This document shows, piece by piece, positions 22,757-32,827 of a stretch of DNA of 64,000 bases (positions within the stretch are counted from its first letter, which is position 1; every line of letters begins with the position of its first letter). Position numbers and translations under genes: made by a program. The notes below the pieces were generated by a model. That model was not told where the DNA came from, did not search any database, and saw only the letters and a list, made by a program, of their open reading frames with translations. The DNA is taken from the NCBI RefSeq assembly GCF_001949125.1, contig NZ_MSTI01000107.1, forward strand, positions 1 to 64,000, read 5' to 3'. This stretch comes from Deinococcus marmoris (GTDB lineage Bacteria; Deinococcota; Deinococci; Deinococcales; Deinococcaceae).

Positions 22757-24832
22757 ATGCCTACCCTGCCCCCTTCCACGCCCTCCGATGTGCTGCGCTA
22801 CGGCGTCGCCTGGTATCCCGAACACTGGCCTGAGGACCGCTGGCCCGAGGACCTGCGCCTGATGCGGGAGGCAGGCATCAACACCGTCCGCATCTGCGAT
22901 TTTGCCTGGAGTACCCTGGAACCCGCAGACGGCGTCTTTGAACTTGATTTGTTTGAGCGGGCCATTGAACAGGCCGCCGAATTCGGCATGAAGGTTATCA
23001 TCGCCACGCCCACGGCCAGTCCGCCTGCGTGGTTGACGGCGGCGCACCCGGACACCCTGGCGGTCAATCAGGACGGTGTCCGCTCTCCGCATGGTGGACG
23101 CTGTCACTACAACGTCGGCAGCGCAACGTATCGCCAGTTTGCGAGTCGGATCGCCGGGAAACTGGGCGAGCGCTTCGGCCCGTACCCACAGGTGATCGGC
23201 TGGCAGATCGACAACGAGTACAACCGCGCGTCCTACGACGCCGAAACGCGCCTGCGCTTTCAGGACTTTCTGCGCGGACGTTATGGCACCCTGGACGAGC
23301 TGAACCGCCGCTGGTGGACACGTTACTGGAGCCAGAGTTACAGCGACTGGGGGCAAATCCCGCTGCCCATCTTTCCCAGCACCGAACACCCCTGGATGGT
23401 GCATAACCCAGCCCTGCGCCTGGATTTTCAGCGCTTCATCACACAGCTTTACGCCACCTATCAGCACGAACAGATCGCGGCCATCCGGCCCCACGCCCGC
23501 CTGGAGCAGGTCTTCACGCACAACTTCATGGGCTTTTTTGATTTGTTTGATCACTACGCCCTGAGTGACGAGCTGGACGTGGCGGGCTTTGACAACTACA
23601 TCGGTGACGGTCACCTGGATTTCATCCGCAACGGGGCCGAGCACGACCTGACGCGCGGCCTCAAGCGCCGGAATTACTGGGTGCTGGAAACCCAGGCCGG
23701 GGCCACCAACCACATGACCACCAACAACGCGCTGAATATGGGCGAGATCCGCAGCCTGGTCTACCACCAGATCGGCCACGGCGCAGACCTGATCTCGTAC
23801 TGGCAATGGCGCAGCGCGCTGGGCGGCCAGGAACAGTACTGGGGAACCGTACTGCACCCCGACGGCACACCCCGCCCCCACTACGCCGAGATCGCCCAGA
23901 TCGGCGCAGAGCTGTCGCAGCTCTCGCCCCATCTGATTGGGACCACCCCCGTATCAGCGGTGGCCCTGCTGCACCGTTACGAGGACCGCTGGGCGCTCAA
24001 TTTTCACCGCCAGCACGAGGACTTTGATCCCATCGGCCACCTGCTGAGTTACTACCGTCCACTGCGTGAGGCAGGCATCGGCACCGACATCGTGCATCCG
24101 CTGGCCCCATTGGAGGGCTATCGTCTGGTGGTGGCCCCGCATCTGCACGGCCTGACCCCGGAAATCTATGAACACCTCAGTAGCTATCTTCGCGGCGGTG
24201 GACACCTGATCATCGGGCCACGCAGCGGCGTCAAGGACGACGACAACGCGCTCCTGCCCTCCAAGCAGCCGGGAAAGCTGGCCGAGTGGGCAGGCGTGGA
24301 GGTGGAACAGTATTTTTCTCTGCACCAACCTGCGGCCATCGTGGGCATGCTGGGGAGCGGTCAGGCGTCCATCTGGGCCGAGCGTCTGGGCGTGCGGGCA
24401 GACGATGTGGAGGTGCTGGCCCGCTACGGCCCCAGCAACGGCTGGCTGGACGGACAGGCCGCCGTGACCACCAGGGCGGTGGGCGCAGGACGAGTCACCG
24501 TGGTGGGAGCCTGGCTGGACGCGGAGCTGATGCAAAGCGTGATGGCCGCTGCCCTCCAGCGCAGCGGTGTCCAGACGGCCCTGACACCCCCACCCGGCGT
24601 GGAGGTCTGCCGCCGCAGCGGAGCGGCTGGCGAGGTCACAGTGATCATCAACCACAGCGCCACACCACAGACCATTCAGCTCCCGGCGGCGCATGACGCT
24701 CTAGGCGGCCAGCAGGTCAGCGGCGACACGCGCCTGGAACCCTACGGCGTGCTGGTGCTGACCGGACAGCTTGAGCGGGACCTGACCCTTCGCCCAGACG
24801 CTGAACCCGTCCTAGCCGGAGGTGGGCAATGA
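22757..24832 (+). CDS. GH42 beta-galactosidase / alpha-L-arabinopyranosidase
   Basis: 691 residues from an ATG with GGAGGAA in front; the frame is open 48 codons upstream without a site. Glycoside hydrolase family 42: the TIM barrel begins YGVAWYPEHWPEDRWPEDLRLM, the acid/base Glu154 lies in GWQIDNEYN and the nucleophile Glu311 in YWVLETQAG. A trimerisation domain and a C-terminal beta domain follow. No signal peptide, so cytoplasmic. GH42 enzymes cleave beta-galactosides; some act on alpha-L-arabinopyranosides, which would suit this arabinose operon. The stop overlaps araB by 4 bp. Confidence 0.93.
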   Translation: MPTLPPSTPSDVLRYGVAWYPEHWPEDRWPEDLRLMREAGINTVRICDFAWSTLEPADGVFELDLFERAIEQAAEFGMKVIIATPTASPPAWLTAAHPDTLAVNQDGVRSPHGGRCHYNVGSATYRQFASRIAGKLGERFGPYPQVIGWQIDNEYNRASYDAETRLRFQDFLRGRYGTLDELNRRWWTRYWSQSYSDWGQIPLPIFPSTEHPWMVHNPALRLDFQRFITQLYATYQHEQIAAIRPHARLEQVFTHNFMGFFDLFDHYALSDELDVAGFDNYIGDGHLDFIRNGAEHDLTRGLKRRNYWVLETQAGATNHMTTNNALNMGEIRSLVYHQIGHGADLISYWQWRSALGGQEQYWGTVLHPDGTPRPHYAEIAQIGAELSQLSPHLIGTTPVSAVALLHRYEDRWALNFHRQHEDFDPIGHLLSYYRPLREAGIGTDIVHPLAPLEGYRLVVAPHLHGLTPEIYEHLSSYLRGGGHLIIGPRSGVKDDDNALLPSKQPGKLAEWAGVEVEQYFSLHQPAAIVGMLGSGQASIWAERLGVRADDVEVLARYGPSNGWLDGQAAVTTRAVGAGRVTVVGAWLDAELMQSVMAAALQRSGVQTALTPPPGVEVCRRSGAAGEVTVIINHSATPQTIQLPAAHDALGGQQVSGDTRLEPYGVLVLTGQLERDLTLRPDAEPVLAGGGQ

Positions 24833-26502
24833 GCGAGCAATATACGGTAGGCGTGGACTTCGGCACTTTGTCGGGCCGCGCCGTGCTGGTGCGTGTTCAG
24901 GACGGTCAGGAAGTCGCCAGTGCGGTTCACGACTATACCCACGCCGTCATGACCGACTCTCTGCCCGGTGGCCCTGTCCTGCCGCCCGAATGGGCCTTGC
25001 AACACCCGCAGGATTATCTGGACGTGCTGGGGCAGACCATCCCGGCGGTCTTGCGGCAAAGTGGGATTGATCCAGATCAGATCATCGGCGTCGGTATTGA
25101 TTTCACGGCCTGCACGGTGTTGCCCACCACCCGAGACGGCACGCCGCTGTGCTTTCTGCCGCAGTGGGAAGGGACGCCACACGCTTACGTCAAGCTGTGG
25201 CGGCATCACGCCGCGCAGCCGCAAGCAGACCGCATCAACGCCGTGGCCGAGCAGCGGGGCGAGCGCTGGCTGCCACGGTACGGGGGCAAGATCAGCGCCG
25301 AGTGGGCCATTGCCAAGTTGTTGCAGATTCTGGAAGAGGCTCCACAGGTCTACGCGGCAGCCGAGCGCTTCCTGGAAGCCACCGACTGGGTGACCTGGCA
25401 ACTGTGTGGCGCAGAGGTTCGCAACGTCTGCACCGCCGGGTACAAGGCGATCTATCAGGACGGCGAGTATCCCTCGCCCGATTATCTCGCGGCCCTGAAT
25501 CCAGACTTCCGGGATGCCATCAACAAGTTCTCGCGTGACCTGCACCCGTTGGGAGACCGAGCTGGAAGTTTGACCGAAGCGGCGGCCCGTTTAACTGGCC
25601 TGAACGTCGGCACGGCTGTCGCGGTGGGCAATGTGGACGCGCATGTGACCGCGCCCGCCGTCGGAGCGACAAGAAGCGGCCAACTGGTAGCGATCATGGG
25701 CACCAGCACCTGTCACGTCATGATCGGCGACACCCTGGCAGAAGTGCCGGGCATGTGCGGTGTGGTGGCGGGCGGGATTACCCCTGGTACTTACGGCTAC
25801 GAGGCTGGGCAGAACGGCGTGGGTGACCTGTTCGGCTGGGTGGTCAAAAAACTGACCCCGCCTGAATACCACACGCTGGCCCAGGAGCGTGGTCTGAGCG
25901 TCCACGAACTGCTGACCGAACTGGGCAACACGCAGGCGGTGGGCGAACACGGCCTGCTGGCGCTGGACTGGCTGAGCGGCAACCGCTCGGTGCTGGTGGA
26001 CACCGATCTGAGCGGCATGATCATGGGGTTGGGATTGTCCACCCGCGCCGAGGACATTTACCGTGCGCTGATCGAAGCCACGGCTTTCGGAACGCGGGTC
26101 ATCGTGGAGACGTTCAACGCTTCTGGCGTGCCCGTGCGGGAATTCATTGCTGCTGGTGGACTGATCAAAAATCCGGTGCTGATGCAGACCTACGCCGACG
26201 TCCTGGGACTGCCGATCAGCATCGCTGGAAGTTCGCAGGCCCCGGCGCTGGGGAGTGCCATGCACGCCGCCGTGGCCGCCGGAGCTTACCTGGACATTCA
26301 GTCGGCGGCAGACGGGATGGCGAAAGTCACGCGGGCCGCTTACACGCCTGATGCAGCAAGACACGCCGCCTACACGCAGGTTTATCAGCTCTACAAACAT
26401 CTACACGATCTGTTCGGGCGCGAGGACCAGACCATGAAAACCCTCAAGCGGCTGCGGGAAGACGCGGTATCCCGTAAGCAAAGAAGTGAGGTCACTGCGT
26501 GA
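24829..26502 (+). CDS. araB: Ribulokinase
   Basis: 557 residues of the FGGY kinase family. The opening VGVDFGTLSGRAVLV is the AraB signature, GIDFTACTVLP carries the second phosphate-loop region and AAGGLIKNPVLMQ the adenosine site. It phosphorylates L-ribulose to L-ribulose 5-phosphate, the second step of L-arabinose use. It overlaps the GH42 gene (ATGA) and is overlapped by araD (GTGA), implying translational coupling. Confidence 0.96.
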   Translation: MSEQYTVGVDFGTLSGRAVLVRVQDGQEVASAVHDYTHAVMTDSLPGGPVLPPEWALQHPQDYLDVLGQTIPAVLRQSGIDPDQIIGVGIDFTACTVLPTTRDGTPLCFLPQWEGTPHAYVKLWRHHAAQPQADRINAVAEQRGERWLPRYGGKISAEWAIAKLLQILEEAPQVYAAAERFLEATDWVTWQLCGAEVRNVCTAGYKAIYQDGEYPSPDYLAALNPDFRDAINKFSRDLHPLGDRAGSLTEAAARLTGLNVGTAVAVGNVDAHVTAPAVGATRSGQLVAIMGTSTCHVMIGDTLAEVPGMCGVVAGGITPGTYGYEAGQNGVGDLFGWVVKKLTPPEYHTLAQERGLSVHELLTELGNTQAVGEHGLLALDWLSGNRSVLVDTDLSGMIMGLGLSTRAEDIYRALIEATAFGTRVIVETFNASGVPVREFIAAGGLIKNPVLMQTYADVLGLPISIAGSSQAPALGSAMHAAVAAGAYLDIQSAADGMAKVTRAAYTPDAARHAAYTQVYQLYKHLHDLFGREDQTMKTLKRLREDAVSRKQRSEVTA

Positions 26503-27185
26503 ACCACACCGAATTGAGGGCAGAACTGCACGCCCTGCATCTGGAACTGCCGAGAAACGGTCTGGTGACGTGGACGAGCGGCAACATTAGCGCCCGTTTG
26601 GACGGCGGCTTGCTGATCAAGCCCAGCGGCGTGACTTTTGCGGAGTTGACGCCAGAGAGCATGGTGGTCACTGATCTGAACGCTCAAGTGATTGAGGGTG
26701 ATCTCAGCCCCAGCAGCGACACGGCCACCCACGCCTATGTCTACCGCCAGATGCCGGAAGTTGGCGGGATCGTGCATACCCACAGCCCTTACGCCACCGC
26801 CTGGGCCGCCACCGGACAGGAGATTCCCTGCGTCCTGACTGCGATGGCCGACGAGTTCGGCGGTCCCGTCCCCTGCGGGGGATTTGCCCCCATTGGCGGC
26901 GAGGAGATTGGTGCGGAGGTGGTGCGCGTCCTGAAGGGCCACCGCTCACCCGCCATCATTCTCCAGAGCCACGGGGTCTTTACCATCGGCAAAACCCCAC
27001 TGGCTGCCCTGAAAGCGGCCGTGATGGTGGAGGACGTGGCCCGCACCGTCTTTCTGGCCTATCAACTGGCAGCGGCGCGGGGCGTCGAAGTTCAGACCAT
27101 CTCGCCCGCCGACATTGACCGCCTGCACCACCGCTACACCCATGTCTACGGACAACAGCAACATCAGGAGACCCCGTGCCCGTGA
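26499..27185 (+). CDS. araD: L-ribulose-5-phosphate 4-epimerase
   Basis: 228 residues of the class II aldolase/epimerase family, GTG start within the araB stop. Signatures: [14 protein letters not shown], the zinc site [14 protein letters not shown] and the distal His in HGVFTIGK. It converts L-ribulose 5-phosphate to D-xylulose 5-phosphate, feeding the pentose phosphate pathway. It overlaps araA by 10 bp. Confidence 0.95.
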   Translation: MNHTELRAELHALHLELPRNGLVTWTSGNISARLDGGLLIKPSGVTFAELTPESMVVTDLNAQVIEGDLSPSSDTATHAYVYRQMPEVGGIVHTHSPYATAWAATGQEIPCVLTAMADEFGGPVPCGGFAPIGGEEIGAEVVRVLKGHRSPAIILQSHGVFTIGKTPLAALKAAVMVEDVARTVFLAYQLAAARGVEVQTISPADIDRLHHRYTHVYGQQQHQETPCP

Positions 27186-28690
27186 AGAATCTCGTGACCC
27201 CGCAACTCTGGTTCGTCTGTGGCTCGCAGCATCTCTACGGCCCCGAAACGCTGGCGCAGGTGGCAGCGCAGGCCCGGCAGGTCTCGGACGCGCTGGACGG
27301 CAGCCCGGCCATTCCCCTTGCCGTCGTCTTCAAGGACGTGATGACCACGCCGGACGACATCCGCCGCCTGTGCCTGGAGGCCAATTCAGACCCGCTGTGC
27401 GCCGGACTGGTCCTGTGGATGCACACCTTCAGCCCATCGAAAATGTGGATCGGCGGCCTGAGTGCCTTGAAAAAACCCTTCGTCCACCTGCACACCCAGT
27501 TCGAGCGCGATCTGCCCTGGGACCGCATCGACATGGATTATATGAACCTCAACCAGTCGGCGCACGGGGACCGCGAGGCCGGGTTTCTGCACACCCGGTT
27601 GCGGCTGGAGCGCAAGGTGGTGGTGGGCCACTGGAGTGACGACGAAGTTCAGGCGCGGCTGGGCGCGTGGGCGCGGGCAGCCTGGGCCTGGTTTGATTGG
27701 CAGGGCGCGGCCATCTGCCGTTTCGGCGACAACATGCGTTTCGTGGGCGTCACCGACGGCGACAAGGTCAGCGCCGAGATGAAGTTTGGATTTTCAGTTA
27801 ACACCTACGCGGTGGGCGATCTGGCTGGGCGTATCCAAGCTGTCTCAGAGAATCAAATAGATGATCTAATCAGAACGTATCTAGCAGAATACGAAGTTGC
27901 CCCCGAACTCCAACCCGGCGGCCAACGCCACGACTCGTTGCGGGACGGCGCACGGATTGAAGCGGGGATGCGCGCCTTTCTGGAAGAGGGCGGCTTCAAG
28001 GGCTTCACCGATACTTTTGAAGACCTGCACGGCCTGAAACAACTTCCCGGTCTCGCCACCCAGCGCCTGATGGCCGAGGGCTACGGCTTCGGCGGCGAGG
28101 GCGACTGGAAAACGGCGGCACTGGTGCGGGCCATGAAGGTCATGGGCCACGGACTGCCGGGCGGCACCTCGTTCATGGAGGATTACACCTACCACCTGGA
28201 GCCGGGCAGGCATCAGGTGCTGGGATCGCACATGCTTGAAATCTGCCCCAGCATCGCGGCCCACAAACCCAGGCTGGAGGTACATCCGCTGGGCATCGGC
28301 GGCAAGGAAGACCCGGTGCGGCTGGTGTTCGACGCCGAACTGGGCGCGGCCATCAACGTCTCGCTGATTGATCTGGGCAGCCGGTTCCGCCTGATCGTGA
28401 ACGAGGTGACCTCAGTGGCCCACCCCGGTCTGCCCCACCTGCCTGTAGCGCGGGCAGTCTGGGAATGCCAGCCGGACTTCAAGACCGCCTGCGCCGCCTG
28501 GATCTACGGCGGGGGCGCACACCACACCGGTTACAGCGGGGCCGTGACCACCGAGATGATCGAGGATTTTGCGGCGATGGCCGGGGTAGAACTGGCCATT
28601 ATCGACGGTAACACAGAACTTCGCGCCTTCCGACAGGGTCTCCGGCTCAATGACCTGTACTACCTGCTGGCTCAGGGCCTGCGGGCATGA
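27176..28690 (+). CDS. araA: L-arabinose isomerase
   Basis: 504 residues, close to the usual 500. The opening [16 protein letters not shown] is typical, as are [11 protein letters not shown], the metal-binding region around [14 protein letters not shown], and DYTYHL. It converts L-arabinose to L-ribulose. GTG start overlapping araD; the stop overlaps the following dehydrogenase (ATGA). Odd point: codons at 27841-27897 ([20 protein letters not shown]) use TCA, ATA, CTA, AGA and GCA, unlike the GC-ending codons on both sides. Confidence 0.97.
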   Translation: MPVKNLVTPQLWFVCGSQHLYGPETLAQVAAQARQVSDALDGSPAIPLAVVFKDVMTTPDDIRRLCLEANSDPLCAGLVLWMHTFSPSKMWIGGLSALKKPFVHLHTQFERDLPWDRIDMDYMNLNQSAHGDREAGFLHTRLRLERKVVVGHWSDDEVQARLGAWARAAWAWFDWQGAAICRFGDNMRFVGVTDGDKVSAEMKFGFSVNTYAVGDLAGRIQAVSENQIDDLIRTYLAEYEVAPELQPGGQRHDSLRDGARIEAGMRAFLEEGGFKGFTDTFEDLHGLKQLPGLATQRLMAEGYGFGGEGDWKTAALVRAMKVMGHGLPGGTSFMEDYTYHLEPGRHQVLGSHMLEICPSIAAHKPRLEVHPLGIGGKEDPVRLVFDAELGAAINVSLIDLGSRFRLIVNEVTSVAHPGLPHLPVARAVWECQPDFKTACAAWIYGGGAHHTGYSGAVTTEMIEDFAAMAGVELAIIDGNTELRAFRQGLRLNDLYYLLAQGLRA

Positions 28691-29745
28691 ACACCGAAGA
28701 GATGGGACAGGCGGCCAGGATGCCTGCCGCCATCATGAAGGGGGCGGGACACATTGAGCTGGGTCATCTCCCGAAGCCTGTGCCCGCTCCCGGCGAACTG
28801 CTCATCCGCGTTCAGGCGTGCAGCGTGTGCGGCTCGGACCTGCACTACTGGCATGAGGGCCGCATCGGGACGGTGGCCTTGGCGGGTGACTTCACGCCGG
28901 GTCACGAGTTCGCCGGGGAGGTGACCGGGGGAACAGGCGCGCCGTACGGACTGCCTGACGGCACACTCGTCGCCGTGGACCCCGCCCAGCCCTGCGGCGA
29001 CTGCTTCTGGTGCCACGAGGGCAACCATCACCTGTGTCCGAACATGACCTTCGTGGGTGCGCCGCCCCATGCAGGTGGCATGGCCGAATATATCTCCGTG
29101 CCAGCCAGCACGGTCCACTGCGTTCCGGCAGGGTTTACCCCCGCGCAGGCGGCGCTGCTGGAGCCGCTGGGGGTGGCGCTGCACGCGCTGGATCTCGCCA
29201 GGCTGCGGCCTGGCACAAACGTGGCCGTGCTGGGCGCTGGACCGATTGGTCTGTATGTGCTTATGCTCGCGCAGATCAGTGGAGCGCTTCAAGTCAGTGT
29301 GATTGAGCCGCTGGCCTACCGCCGGGAGGTGGCCCTGAAGCTTGGTGCGGCGGCGGTCTATTCGGATACGGGCGCGTATCTCGCCGCCGTACAGGACACG
29401 CCAACGCGCGGCGCGGACGTGGTCATTGAGGCTACCACCAGCCCGGACGGTCCCCGGCACGCCACGCGGGCGGCCCGCATCGGCGGGAAGGTCATTCTGA
29501 TCGGCATTCCCGCCGGTGACGAGTTCAGCCTGACCGCTTCGGAGGTGCGCCGCAAGGGCCTGACCATCAAACTCTCGCGCCGCATGGGGAACGTCTACCC
29601 GCGCGCCATTCAGCTCGTGGCGCGTGGCCTGGTCGACGTGGAGGCCATCGTCACCCATACCCTGCCACTCGCCCAGGTGCGCCAGGCGTTTGAGTTGTTG
29701 GCCGAATACCGGGAGAACGTGATCAAGGTGGTCCTGGAACCGTAA
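28687..29745 (+). CDS. Zinc-dependent medium-chain dehydrogenase (sugar alcohol/sugar type)
   Basis: 352 residues. The catalytic zinc ligands lie in [11 protein letters not shown] and GHEFAGEV. The structural zinc lobe is [15 protein letters not shown]. The Rossmann motif is [13 protein letters not shown]. It resembles sorbitol, arabitol or threonine dehydrogenases. Translationally coupled to araA, so it probably acts on a pentose or pentitol (arabinitol, xylitol or arabinose), NAD-linked. It closes the plus-strand operon 21571-29745. The substrate is inferred, not shown. Confidence 0.9.
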   Translation: MNTEEMGQAARMPAAIMKGAGHIELGHLPKPVPAPGELLIRVQACSVCGSDLHYWHEGRIGTVALAGDFTPGHEFAGEVTGGTGAPYGLPDGTLVAVDPAQPCGDCFWCHEGNHHLCPNMTFVGAPPHAGGMAEYISVPASTVHCVPAGFTPAQAALLEPLGVALHALDLARLRPGTNVAVLGAGPIGLYVLMLAQISGALQVSVIEPLAYRREVALKLGAAAVYSDTGAYLAAVQDTPTRGADVVIEATTSPDGPRHATRAARIGGKVILIGIPAGDEFSLTASEVRRKGLTIKLSRRMGNVYPRAIQLVARGLVDVEAIVTHTLPLAQVRQAFELLAEYRENVIKVVLEP

Positions 29746-29873
29746 TTCACATTTGCGCGTTTGCGCAGTGTCCGCAGCCAGCGAACACGTCTCAATCGTC
29801 TCTGCTCTTCGAACAGGCACAAACGGCAGGCCAGAAGACATGTCTGCGCTGGTTACTGTGCTGCGTCTGACCC

Positions 29874-30179
29874 TCAGCGCGGCAAGACGTAGAGTGCGCC
29901 CGCGTCCACGCTGGTCTGATACACCGCGACAGGCTTCACGGCAGGCAGCACTTTCGCCTTGCCGGTGGTCAGCTCGAACTGCGAGCCGTGTCTCTCGCAC
30001 TTGATCCGTCCCAGACTCACCGCCCCACCCAGTAACGGGTAATCCTGATGGGTACAGTTGTTGCGCAGGGCATAAAATTGCCCCTCGTAGTTCACCACTA
30101 CCACGCTTTTCCCGTCCACCTCAACCGCTGTCTGGCTCCCCTCGGGGAACTCCGCCGCCTGACCCACGAGAACGCGCAT
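29874..30179 (-). CDS. Rieske [2Fe-2S] ferredoxin-like protein (NirD type)
   Basis: 101 residues, a stand-alone Rieske domain. Cluster ligands are C-T-H in [11 protein letters not shown] and C-E-R-H in [12 protein letters not shown], with 16-17 residues between. This size is typical of nitrite reductase small subunits and dioxygenase ferredoxins. No reductase or oxygenase is adjacent. The stop-proximal side borders the arabinose operon terminus; the start is near the IS5 element. Electron carrier, partner unknown. Confidence 0.9.
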   Translation of the reverse strand: MRVLVGQAAEFPEGSQTAVEVDGKSVVVVNYEGQFYALRNNCTHQDYPLLGGAVSLGRIKCERHGSQFELTTGKAKVLPAVKPVAVYQTSVDAGALYVLPR

Positions 30180-30276
30180 GCCGTGCAGTGTACGTCGCCG
30201 GTGCGCGCTGCGGCACCCAGCACCGAGGCAGCCCTGATCTGGCTCTGGTAACGTTGGGCCGTCATCAAATCCTGAG

Positions 30277-31144
30277 AGCGTATTTTAAAAGGGTCAGGCA
30301 CCCGGCTCTAGGCGGCGCAACATGAGCCGGATGTTGGCAAGGTAGAACCACGCCTCCGTCGTCTGGGGCAAGCCCTCGTAATCCCGGCTCAATCGGCGGC
30401 AGCGGGTCATCCACGCAAAGGTGCGCTCGACCACCCAGCGACGGTGCAACACCACAAAACCCTGTTGTCCCGCCAGTTTTTTGACCACCTCCACGGTCCA
30501 GTTCAAGACCTCTTTAGCCCAGGATACGGGTGAACCCATGTAGCCACCATCGGCCCAGATGTGTCGCAGACGTGGAAAACGCTGGGCGAGCAACGCCAGC
30601 AAAATCGGCGCTTGCGCCCGATCCTGCACGCTCCCTGTGGTCACCATGACCAGCAGCAGCAAGCCCAGCGTATCCACGGCGATGTGTCGCTTGCGCCCGT
30701 TGGTCTTTTTCCCCGCGTCAATGCCACGAATCCCTCCCTGTGGCGCACAGCGCACGGTTTGCGCGTCGATGCTGCCGGCGCTGGGTTCAGGGTTGCGGCC
30801 TGCGTTGATGCGGGTTCGGCGCAGCAGGAAGCGGTTGACCGCTTCCCACGTCCCGTCCTGCTGAAACCGCTGAAAGTAGCCGTAGACCGTCTGCCACGCT
30901 GGAAAATCGTGAGGAAGATCGCGCCAGGCACAGGCATTCTTGAGAACATAGAAAATTGCGCATATCAGCTCATACATATTGATCGTGCGGGGCCGTCCGC
31001 CCGCCTTGGAGGCGGGCAGAAGAGCTTCAAGGCGCTTAAACTGTTTGCGGGTCAGGTCACTGGAGTAACGTTGTCTTCTCATCAACTGCAACGTGCCAGA
31101 ACTTGGCCCATAGCGCTATGTCCCAGGCACTTTCAAAACACGCT
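30277..31144 (-). mobile_element. IS5-family insertion sequence, apparently intact
   Basis: An 868-bp element with inverted ends AGCGTATTTTAAAAG and, read inwards from the right, AGCGTGTTTTGAAAG. It is flanked by CTGAG on both sides (30272-30276 and 31145-31149). The exact end is ambiguous by 1-2 bp because AG is shared. It carries one transposase gene. It sits between the Rieske gene and the molybdopterin gene without visibly breaking either. Confidence 0.8.
30294..31091 (-). CDS. IS5-family transposase
   Basis: 265 residues. N-terminal DUF4096-type domain (LTRKQFKRLEALLPASKAGGR, then YVLKNACAWRDLPHDFP); DDE core with SIDAQTVRCAP, HIWADGGYMG and VVERTFAWMTRCRRLSRDYE. Single uninterrupted frame, so probably functional; this distinguishes it from the broken copies downstream. 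The Met at residue 4 is an equally good start. Confidence 0.95.
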   Translation of the reverse strand: MQLMRRQRYSSDLTRKQFKRLEALLPASKAGGRPRTINMYELICAIFYVLKNACAWRDLPHDFPAWQTVYGYFQRFQQDGTWEAVNRFLLRRTRINAGRNPEPSAGSIDAQTVRCAPQGGIRGIDAGKKTNGRKRHIAVDTLGLLLLVMVTTGSVQDRAQAPILLALLAQRFPRLRHIWADGGYMGSPVSWAKEVLNWTVEVVKKLAGQQGFVVLHRRWVVERTFAWMTRCRRLSRDYEGLPQTTEAWFYLANIRLMLRRLEPGA

Positions 31145-31171
31145 CTGAGATTGTCACGGTCTGCATAGGCT

Positions 31172-32827
31172 CTAGATGGTGGGCACGAGGTCAAAATACT
31201 CGTGATCCTCATTCGCGCCGCCGAAGCCCTGGCCCACCTCCTTCTCGCTGACGACGAATTCAATGCTGCTGATCCACTTGATCATCTTGTACCCCAGTTG
31301 ATTCTCGGCCCGCAGCCGCAGCGGCGCGCCATGATCGGCCCCCAGACGCTCACCGTTCATCTCATAGGCCAGCAGGCACTGTGGGTGAAGGGCATCTGCC
31401 AAGGGCAGCGTCTCGTAATATTCGCCGCCGTACAGGCCCTCACCGAACGAATGGAACACCACCACCTGCGCCTCCAGGCGGGGCCGCACCAGATCAATCA
31501 GGGCGCTCATCGGCAGGCCGCCCCACTCGGCCACGCCAGACCAGCCCTGGATACAGTGATGCAGCGTGATCTGATTGTGTTGACCCAGGGCCACAATTTC
31601 GTCAAGTGAGAGTTCGACTGGATGGTCTACCAACCCGGACACACGCAACCTGAAGCCTCCAAAGTCTTCAGCAAGCAGCGTCTGCCAGTCCTGAGACGTG
31701 GGCAGTTTGCCATTGGACCAGAAGTGCGGGGAGATGTCGTCCCTGCCGAATTCGGCCACGGGTTTCAGCGGGTCAAGCGTCCGCAGGGTCAGCGCCCCGA
31801 CGGTGCGCCGGGCCGCGAGTTGCAGGGCGCGCGGACGGTGCCACGACACCCAGTAGGCCGCAAACAACACGGCGAGAGCGGCAGTCACCCCCACCAGGCC
31901 CAGCATCCATCCGGCAGGTCCACCCGTATCGGTACCCATGACGATGTGGTTCATATTCTGGACAAAGCCTGTGGCAACCACCAGCGCCACATGGATCACC
32001 AGGAAGGCCGAGAACCCCACCATCAGCAGGAAATGCAGGGACCGCGCCCCCTGCCGTCCGCCGAACAGGCGTGGATACCAAGCAAAGTGGCCATCCAGCG
32101 CGGGCGACATGGCGAGGCCGCTCAGGATGGACAGCGGGGCCATGATGAACACCACGGCAAAATAGGTAAGTTGCTGTAAGGCCTGATACGCAACAAAGCC
32201 GTCCGGTTCAGGGGGCAGATGAAAAGTTGCGTAATGGACGAAGATGTTCCAGGCGTCGGAGAGAATGCCCCAGTACGTCGGCACCAGTCGCGCCCAGTGA
32301 CCCTGCACGAACAGCAGCGCCACGTAGACCACGCCAGTCAGCACCCAGAACAGCACCGAGAGAAAATGCCAATGCCGGGCCACGCCTACGGTATGGCGGT
32401 AGCCCGGCAAGCTCCACAGCGGTGAGATGTAGCGGGCATCGTCCTTGGCCGTCCAGACCCGGTCCGTCGGCACCGTCAACGGCGTGAAGCGAATCCACTC
32501 CGAGCCGGGGGTGCAGTCCTGATCACGGTAGAGGCGCGGATGGTCCGCCAGGATCGACAGACCGCTGCGGATCAGCAGCAGCGTCAGAACGAAGCTGATG
32601 TAGTGCGCCATACGCAGCCAGAGCGGGAAGCCGGACGAACCGGGGAAAGTGCGAACCGGGTCAGCCAGCGCGGGCAAACCAGATACCCCGTACTGAATCC
32701 AGGCAATGATGATCGGCAACAGGACCAGCGCCGCTATGCCGATGAGGAGAGACGGACGTATCCAGAGTCCTGGACGGCGATCTTGCGGAAAATGGACCTT
32801 GTTGTCCCGTGGACGTGACGAGTGCAT
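31172..32827 (-). CDS. Cytochrome b561 / sulfite-oxidase-like molybdopterin fusion
   Basis: 551 residues. The N-terminal 340 are a di-haem cytochrome b membrane domain (several helices with His, for example RMAHYISFVL, ARHWHFLSVLFWVL, LHFLLMVGFSAFLVIHVAL). The C-terminal 190 are a sulfite-oxidase/YedY-type Mo-pterin domain; Cys425 in LHHCIQGWSGVAEWGG is the Mo ligand. The membrane part would pass electrons between quinone and the Mo site. In MsrPQ these are separate proteins; here they are fused and there is no Tat signal. Substrate unknown. Confidence 0.88.
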   Translation of the reverse strand: MHSSRPRDNKVHFPQDRRPGLWIRPSLLIGIAALVLLPIIIAWIQYGVSGLPALADPVRTFPGSSGFPLWLRMAHYISFVLTLLLIRSGLSILADHPRLYRDQDCTPGSEWIRFTPLTVPTDRVWTAKDDARYISPLWSLPGYRHTVGVARHWHFLSVLFWVLTGVVYVALLFVQGHWARLVPTYWGILSDAWNIFVHYATFHLPPEPDGFVAYQALQQLTYFAVVFIMAPLSILSGLAMSPALDGHFAWYPRLFGGRQGARSLHFLLMVGFSAFLVIHVALVVATGFVQNMNHIVMGTDTGGPAGWMLGLVGVTAALAVLFAAYWVSWHRPRALQLAARRTVGALTLRTLDPLKPVAEFGRDDISPHFWSNGKLPTSQDWQTLLAEDFGGFRLRVSGLVDHPVELSLDEIVALGQHNQITLHHCIQGWSGVAEWGGLPMSALIDLVRPRLEAQVVVFHSFGEGLYGGEYYETLPLADALHPQCLLAYEMNGERLGADHGAPLRLRAENQLGYKMIKWISSIEFVVSEKEVGQGFGGANEDHEYFDLVPTI

